Notes under the pieces: model-generated | Seen by the model: only the letters and a program-made list of their open reading frames with translations | What the model was told of the DNA's origin: nothing | The model's database searches: none | Source of the DNA: Sphaerisporangium flaviroseum | Lineage (GTDB): Bacteria > Actinomycetota > Actinomycetes > Streptosporangiales > Streptosporangiaceae | NCBI RefSeq assembly: GCF_039537005.1 | Contig: NZ_BAAAZR010000027.1 | Coordinates: 1 to 64,000, forward strand | DNA length: 64,000 nt | Direction: 5' to 3' | In this document: piece after piece, positions 60,395-64,000 of the stretch | How positions within the stretch are numbered: the stretch's first letter is position 1 | How the letters are laid out: every line of letters starts with the position of its first letter | Translations under genes and position numbers: made by a program

Positions 60395-60733
60395 GTGATC
60401 GAAGACGAGCTCGTCCGCCACGCGTTGTCCCTGCCCGAGGTCGAGCACACGCCGGCCTACGGTCCCTGGGGATTCGCCCTCAAGGTGCGCGGCAAGAGCT
60501 TCGCCTTCATCGCGGTCGACGGCGACATCGCCCATATCAAGGCCACTCGGCAGGAGCAGGCCGCGTGGGTGGCACAAGACCCGGCCGCCTTCGAGATGTC
60601 CTACTCCTCCGGCCGCTTCGGGTGGGTCCTGGTACGCCTGAACCGGGCCGACCTGGAGGATATCCGGGAACTCGTCACCGAGGCCTGGCGTCTGACGGCA
60701 CCCAAGCGACTCGCCGAGAAGCTGCAGGAGTGA
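60395..60733 (+). CDS. MmcQ/YjbR-family protein
   Basis: 112 residues, the compact YjbR/CyaY-like fold (ALSLPEVEHTPAYGPWGFALKVRGKSFAFI, RADLEDIRELVTEAWRLTAPKRL). Family function uncertain, sometimes called DNA-binding. GTG start; no clear ribosome site. Flanked by repeats on both sides. Confidence 0.85.
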   Translation: MIEDELVRHALSLPEVEHTPAYGPWGFALKVRGKSFAFIAVDGDIAHIKATRQEQAAWVAQDPAAFEMSYSSGRFGWVLVRLNRADLEDIRELVTEAWRLTAPKRLAEKLQE

Positions 60734-60740
60734 CCCGGTT

Positions 60741-60957
60741 CACGATCTTGGGTGGGCAACACTCGGGTGCCTCGATCGACAGGGGCAACGGGTGGGTTAT
60801 CTACACCGGCACCACCTGGTCACGATCGTCACGCGTCAAGGGCCGGGTTGAGTCCTTTGGAGGCCCTCCCGGCACCCATTTGATCGGGGAACCGGAGTGA
60901 TTCCCACCCAGCCCAGAACCACCCCCAAGCGCCGAGATGGTGACACGAACACATCCG
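60741..60957. repeat. Palindromic MITE-like element, copy A
   Basis: About 217 bp, a direct repeat of 61173-61383. Its core (60749-60910) is bounded by TGGGTGGGCAACACTCGGGT and an inverted counterpart matching 17 of 20; the complementarity extends further inward, so the RNA or single strand could form a long hairpin. No ORF. Confidence 0.85.
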
Positions 60958-61157
60958 GCGCGGTTGGCTCCGCCAACACGCCCGGCACGGTTGGCTCTGC
61001 GGACACGCCCGGCACGGTTGGCTCGGACACGCCCGTGGCTCGGACACGCCCGGCACGGTTGGCTCTGCGGACACGCCGGGCGTCGTTGGCCTGCGAACAC
61101 GCCCGGCACCATTGACCTACGCACACGCCTCACACCGTTGGCTTACGCACACACCCG
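60956..61157. repeat. 27-bp repeat array between the two palindromic elements
   Basis: About seven diverged units of the form cggcacggttggctctgcgg plus acacgcc. Same period as the array at 60185 but a different sequence. Confidence 0.8.
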
Positions 61158-61172
61158 GCGTCTGTAGAAGGT

Positions 61173-61383
61173 CACGATCTTGGGTGGGCAACACTCGGGT
61201 ACCCCGATCAACCGGGTAACGGGTGGGCCAACAAGATCGGCACCACCGTCACCATCATCACACGTCACGGGCTGACCCACCCCTTGAGGCCCTCCCGGCA
61301 CCCATTTGATCGGCGAACCCGAGTGATTCCCACCCAGCCCAAAACCACCCCCAAGCCCCGAGATGGTGACACGAACACATCCG
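61173..61383. repeat. Palindromic MITE-like element, copy B
   Basis: About 211 bp, roughly 80-85% like copy A by eye. Terminal arms 61181-61200 and 61317-61336 match 18 of 20 as inverted repeats, and inner arms around CCGATCAA also pair. Confidence 0.85.
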
Positions 61384-61439
61384 CATACGTCCGGCCATCG
61401 GCTAATAGGTAACCCCTCCTCCGATGCCATGATGCCTTC

Positions 61440-61910
61440 ATGACCGACTACACGATTCGGTTGGCGACGGTCGACGATGCGGCGGTCTTGGCGCGGCTGC
61501 GGTGGCGGTTCCAGGTGGAGGACGACGGTGAGGCCCGCCGGGACGAGGAGGCCTTTCTGTCCGACTGTGAACGCTGGCTCCGCGACAGGCTCACCGGAAG
61601 CTGGCTGATTTGGGTCGCGGAGGCCGGCGGGGAGATCTGCGGGCATGTGTTCCTCAACCGCGTGGAGAAGGTCCCGAAACCGGCTGGCGGTGCTGACGAG
61701 CTTGGGTACGTGACCAACTTCTACGTCGTTCCGCAGTGGCGGAACCGCGGCGTAGGCCGAGCGCTCCTCGATGAGATGCGCGAGCACGCCCGTGTCCGCA
61801 GCATGGACACCTTGGTCGTCTGGCCCTCCGAGCGCAGCGCGCCCCTCTACGCACGCGCAGGCTTCCAACCACCCCTCGAACTGCTGGAGTTCCCGATACA
61901 CCCCGCCTAG
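61440..61910 (+). CDS. GNAT-family acetyltransferase
   Basis: 156 residues. Acetyl-CoA-binding motif A VVPQWRNRGVGRALLDEM and the C-terminal SAPLYARAGFQPP. Substrate unknown. ATG start with no clear ribosome site. Convergent with the metzincin gene, separated by a bidirectional terminator. Confidence 0.92.
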   Translation: MTDYTIRLATVDDAAVLARLRWRFQVEDDGEARRDEEAFLSDCERWLRDRLTGSWLIWVAEAGGEICGHVFLNRVEKVPKPAGGADELGYVTNFYVVPQWRNRGVGRALLDEMREHARVRSMDTLVVWPSERSAPLYARAGFQPPLELLEFPIHPA

Positions 61911-61956
61911 CCTCGAGCTTGGCGCCTTTCAGCAGAAGCCGGTCCAGGTACCGGGT

Positions 61957-62000
61957 GCCGTACACCTCGGACCCACCCGGGTGGGTCTGAGGTGTACGGC
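61957..62000. terminator. 44-bp near-perfect palindrome, bidirectional terminator
   Basis: GCCGTACACCTCgGACCCACCC is followed directly by its inverse complement with one mismatch, giving a 22-bp stem. It lies 46 bp after the GNAT stop and 7 bp from the stop of the convergent metzincin gene. Confidence 0.75.
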
Positions 62001-62007
62001 TAGGGCG

Positions 62008-64000
62008 TCACGGGATCATGCGGACCGCGTCGCAGCCGAAGAAGCGGTAGGTCTCCCCCTGTCTCGGTGAGAAGGAACCGGACAGGCAGGCTTCGGTGGC
62101 GTTGCCCGGTAGGTCGGTGTCGTGGGCGACGAAGTTCATGAGCATGTCGAGGTCCAGGTCGACGACGATCTCCAGTGGGCCGCGTTCGATGGACAGCGTC
62201 TTCAGGCCGATGTTCTGGATCGGGCCCGCGCCGTGGCTCGCGCCGCCGTTCCTGGTGCCGAACCTGACCGTCTCCGGCTTGATCTTGGTGGCGTCGAAGG
62301 CGAGCGGCAGGTCGTACTCACCCGCCCGGGTGGTCAGGGCCGCGACCGGGACGATCCCGTGCGCGAGGTTGACGAGGTTGGGGTTGACTCCGGGCACGAT
62401 GTTGATCGCGATCGGCACGATGCAGTCCACCGTGAACGAGGTCTCGCGCTGGTTGTTGGCGGCATTGGGGTCGGTGTCGTCCGGCCGGGCCGGGCTGATC
62501 GTGTCGGTCACCTTGTAGGTGTGCGGCCCCGGCTGGGAACAGCCGATCGTGTACGTCTTGGTGGTGGACTTGGGCGTGCCCGACGCGAGCGCCGCCACCG
62601 GGGTGGTCAGCGTGGCCGGGGTGATCGTGGCGCCGGCCGCCGCCGTCGCGGCCGAGGCCACGGTGGCGTCCATCGGGCTGGAAGGTCCGTTGTTGGACAC
62701 ACTGCCGGTCACCGTCACCGGGAGCGTCTGGCCGATCAGGATCTGCGCGGGCGCTTCGGCCTGGAGCGCGGTGACGGCCAGATCGGCGACGGCGACCACC
62801 CGGGTGGTGGCGGTGGCCTCGTTGTTGGCGCCGCGCGAGTCGGGACCGGCCAGGTTGCTGACGGCCACCTTGTTGGTGAGCGTCTTGGGCCCGCCGTTGG
62901 CGTGCACGAGATCCGCGGGCACGCCGGTCCTGATCGTGACCGAGGCGGTGCCGCCGGGGCCGAGTTCACCCAGGCCGCAGGTGACCGTCGAGCCCGCGGC
63001 CCTGCATCCGGCCGAGGCGCTGGTGAAGGTGACGTCACCCGGCAGGGTGTCGGTCACCCGGACCGAGGTCGCGGGCGCTTTGCCCTGGTTCTTGACGGTA
63101 AGGGCGTAGGCGAGTTCGGTGCCTGCGGCCACCGGGTCGGGGGCGTCGGTCATCGTGACCGACAGGTCGGTGGTGTTGAGCTTCACCCAGAGCGCCTCGA
63201 TCTCCTGTTCTATCGGCTCCTCCCCTGTGGTCGGGCGGATCGCGTCGTCAAGGGAGTCGCCGAATTGGTGGAACGGCAGCGAGATGAACGACCAGTCGTC
63301 GGAGCCGCGCAGCGTGCTGTTGTTCGTGGTGTTGACGCAGGACGCGGGATCGCCGGCGCTGTCCCCGGTGTCGATGTTGGCCGTCACCGGGTTCTCGTAG
63401 GGCGGGTCGGCCGCGTCGCCGTCCCAATCGGGGTTGGCGTTGAGGTCATGCGGAGCCTTGTCGCCTGTCCCGTCGACGAAGATGAACCGGTTGGCGCCGT
63501 CGGAGGGATCAAGGATCACGTTCTCGTCGAGCCGGTTCTCCACGAGGTTCATGAGCGGTGCGCTGCCCCGGGCGGACCCGTCCATCGCCGTGCGCGGCGG
63601 TGAGTAGTCCAGGATCGCGCCGCCCTTCTTGCGGGGGATGCCCGGTCGGGTGTCGTAGTTCATGAGGCTGACGTAGTTCGGCTTGCACCCGGCTTCTTCG
63701 AAGCCCCCATGGTCCAGGTTGAGGTTGTGGCCCAGCTCATGGAAGACCGTTCTGCCGGTGTTGTTGTAGTCGATGAAGTCGTTGCCGCCGAGTTCTCCGT
63801 TGCCGCCCCTGGCCTTGTCGCAGCCCGGAGGCTGGTCGGCGCTGATGGCGTAGTGGAAGATCAGACGCCGGGCCGAGTCGAAGAAGTTCCGTTTGGCGGT
63901 GTAGAAGCTGCCCTTGGCCGCGCAGGCCCTTGGGTCCGGGATCACCGAACCCCGGCCGTTGACGCCGAAATCGTCACCCACCAGGCAGTCGGAGTCGTTC
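62008..64000 (-). CDS. Secreted metzincin metalloprotease with DUF11-type repeats (5' end outside window)
   Basis: At least 664 residues; the frame stays open to the right edge (NDSDCLVGDDF), so the start is outside. HELGHNLNLDH gives the three zinc ligands of a metzincin, with VSLMNYD as the Met-turn. Two DUF11/CARDB-like adhesion-type domains follow (DLSVTMTDAPDPVAAG, DLAVTALQAEAPAQI), then a C-terminal domain of unknown type (PIAINIVPGVNPN). Probably a secreted surface-associated protease. Confidence 0.88.
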   Translation of the reverse strand, partial: NDSDCLVGDDFGVNGRGSVIPDPRACAAKGSFYTAKRNFFDSARRLIFHYAISADQPPGCDKARGGNGELGGNDFIDYNNTGRTVFHELGHNLNLDHGGFEEAGCKPNYVSLMNYDTRPGIPRKKGGAILDYSPPRTAMDGSARGSAPLMNLVENRLDENVILDPSDGANRFIFVDGTGDKAPHDLNANPDWDGDAADPPYENPVTANIDTGDSAGDPASCVNTTNNSTLRGSDDWSFISLPFHQFGDSLDDAIRPTTGEEPIEQEIEALWVKLNTTDLSVTMTDAPDPVAAGTELAYALTVKNQGKAPATSVRVTDTLPGDVTFTSASAGCRAAGSTVTCGLGELGPGGTASVTIRTGVPADLVHANGGPKTLTNKVAVSNLAGPDSRGANNEATATTRVVAVADLAVTALQAEAPAQILIGQTLPVTVTGSVSNNGPSSPMDATVASAATAAAGATITPATLTTPVAALASGTPKSTTKTYTIGCSQPGPHTYKVTDTISPARPDDTDPNAANNQRETSFTVDCIVPIAINIVPGVNPNLVNLAHGIVPVAALTTRAGEYDLPLAFDATKIKPETVRFGTRNGGASHGAGPIQNIGLKTLSIERGPLEIVVDLDLDMLMNFVAHDTDLPGNATEACLSGSFSPRQGETYRFFGCDAVRMIP

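Noticed and set aside
60836..61126. Minus-strand frames with AEPTVPGV-like repeats
   Set aside because: They only translate the 27-bp array and have no ribosome site; the units diverge in all frames alike.
60185..61157. CRISPR array
   Set aside because: Units are contiguous with no spacers, and no cas gene is present.
60741..61383. Insertion sequence
   Set aside because: No transposase frame within or between the repeats; only the palindromic structure supports mobility.

Overview
The window is 64 kb of very GC-rich DNA with GTG and TTG starts, purine-rich ribosome binding sites and tight ATGA/GTGA gene overlaps. Modular polyketide genes, mycothiol- and F420-type enzymes, EspC/WXG-like proteins and streptogrisin-type secreted proteases all point to a filamentous actinomycete. 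A Streptosporangiales-like host would fit, but that is a guess. No rRNA, tRNA, CRISPR array, transposase or phage gene was seen.

Region 1 (1-9.6 kb, all minus strand) is the edge of a modular polyketide cluster. The operon reads CCR2 > KSIII-2 > CCR1 > KSIII-1 > 3-hydroxyacyl-CoA dehydrogenase > giant PKS. The PKS begins with a KSQ-AT(malonyl)-ACP loading module and runs off the left edge inside module 1. The duplicated KASIII/CCR pairs plus the dehydrogenase look like a supply line for unusual alkylmalonyl-CoA extender units. The two CCR genes share a 297-bp block with a single difference, a sign of recent gene conversion. A divergent NAD+-dependent DNA ligase (9.7-11.8 kb) marks the cluster boundary.

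Region 2 (12-25 kb): a DUF5999 gene; an AA10 lytic polysaccharide monooxygenase with a CebR-like operator; then a tightly coupled operon (13.5-22.4 kb) of a small membrane/coiled-coil protein, a CHAT-protease/P-loop protein, a 1701-residue STAND-NTPase/repeat protein ending in a CHAT-like domain without catalytic residues, an HExxH metalloprotein and a 47-residue membrane peptide. A WXG-like membrane protein follows. This is my best candidate for an undescribed conflict or signalling system. A convergent secreted trypsin-like protease closes the region.

Region 3 (25.5-35.2 kb): an exonuclease-TerB-BRCT fusion; an ABATE/CGNR regulator divergent from a VOC protein; a CHAP cell-wall hydrolase behind a c-di-AMP (ydaO-type) riboswitch-like leader; a copper island (CopZ, a His-rich membrane-anchored protein, DUF4396) with three CsoR-type boxes; a membrane sulfatase-like protein; and two type VII secretion-like proteins.

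Region 4 (35.4-47.4 kb) is a plant cell-wall (pectin/arabinan) utilisation locus: PL3 pectate lyase, a LacI regulator, a secreted F5/8C-metzincin protein, GH127 beta-L-arabinofuranosidase, a sugar ABC importer (binding protein and two permeases), and a divergent GH51-FN3-CBM2 arabinofuranosidase-type enzyme. Palindromic operators, including a 15-bp sequence shared exactly by the pectate lyase and GH51 promoter regions, suggest one regulon.

Region 5 (47.5-64 kb) is mixed: an APC permease, a MocR regulator divergent from an MFS transporter, hemerythrin, a mycothiol-dependent-type enzyme, an Orn/Lys/Arg decarboxylase, a WrbA-MFS operon divergent from a MarR gene with tandem operators, a deazaflavin-dependent reductase, DUF427, a YjbR protein, GNAT, and a secreted metzincin cut by the right edge. 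Between 60.1 and 61.4 kb lie two 27-bp repeat arrays and two copies of a palindromic MITE-like element.
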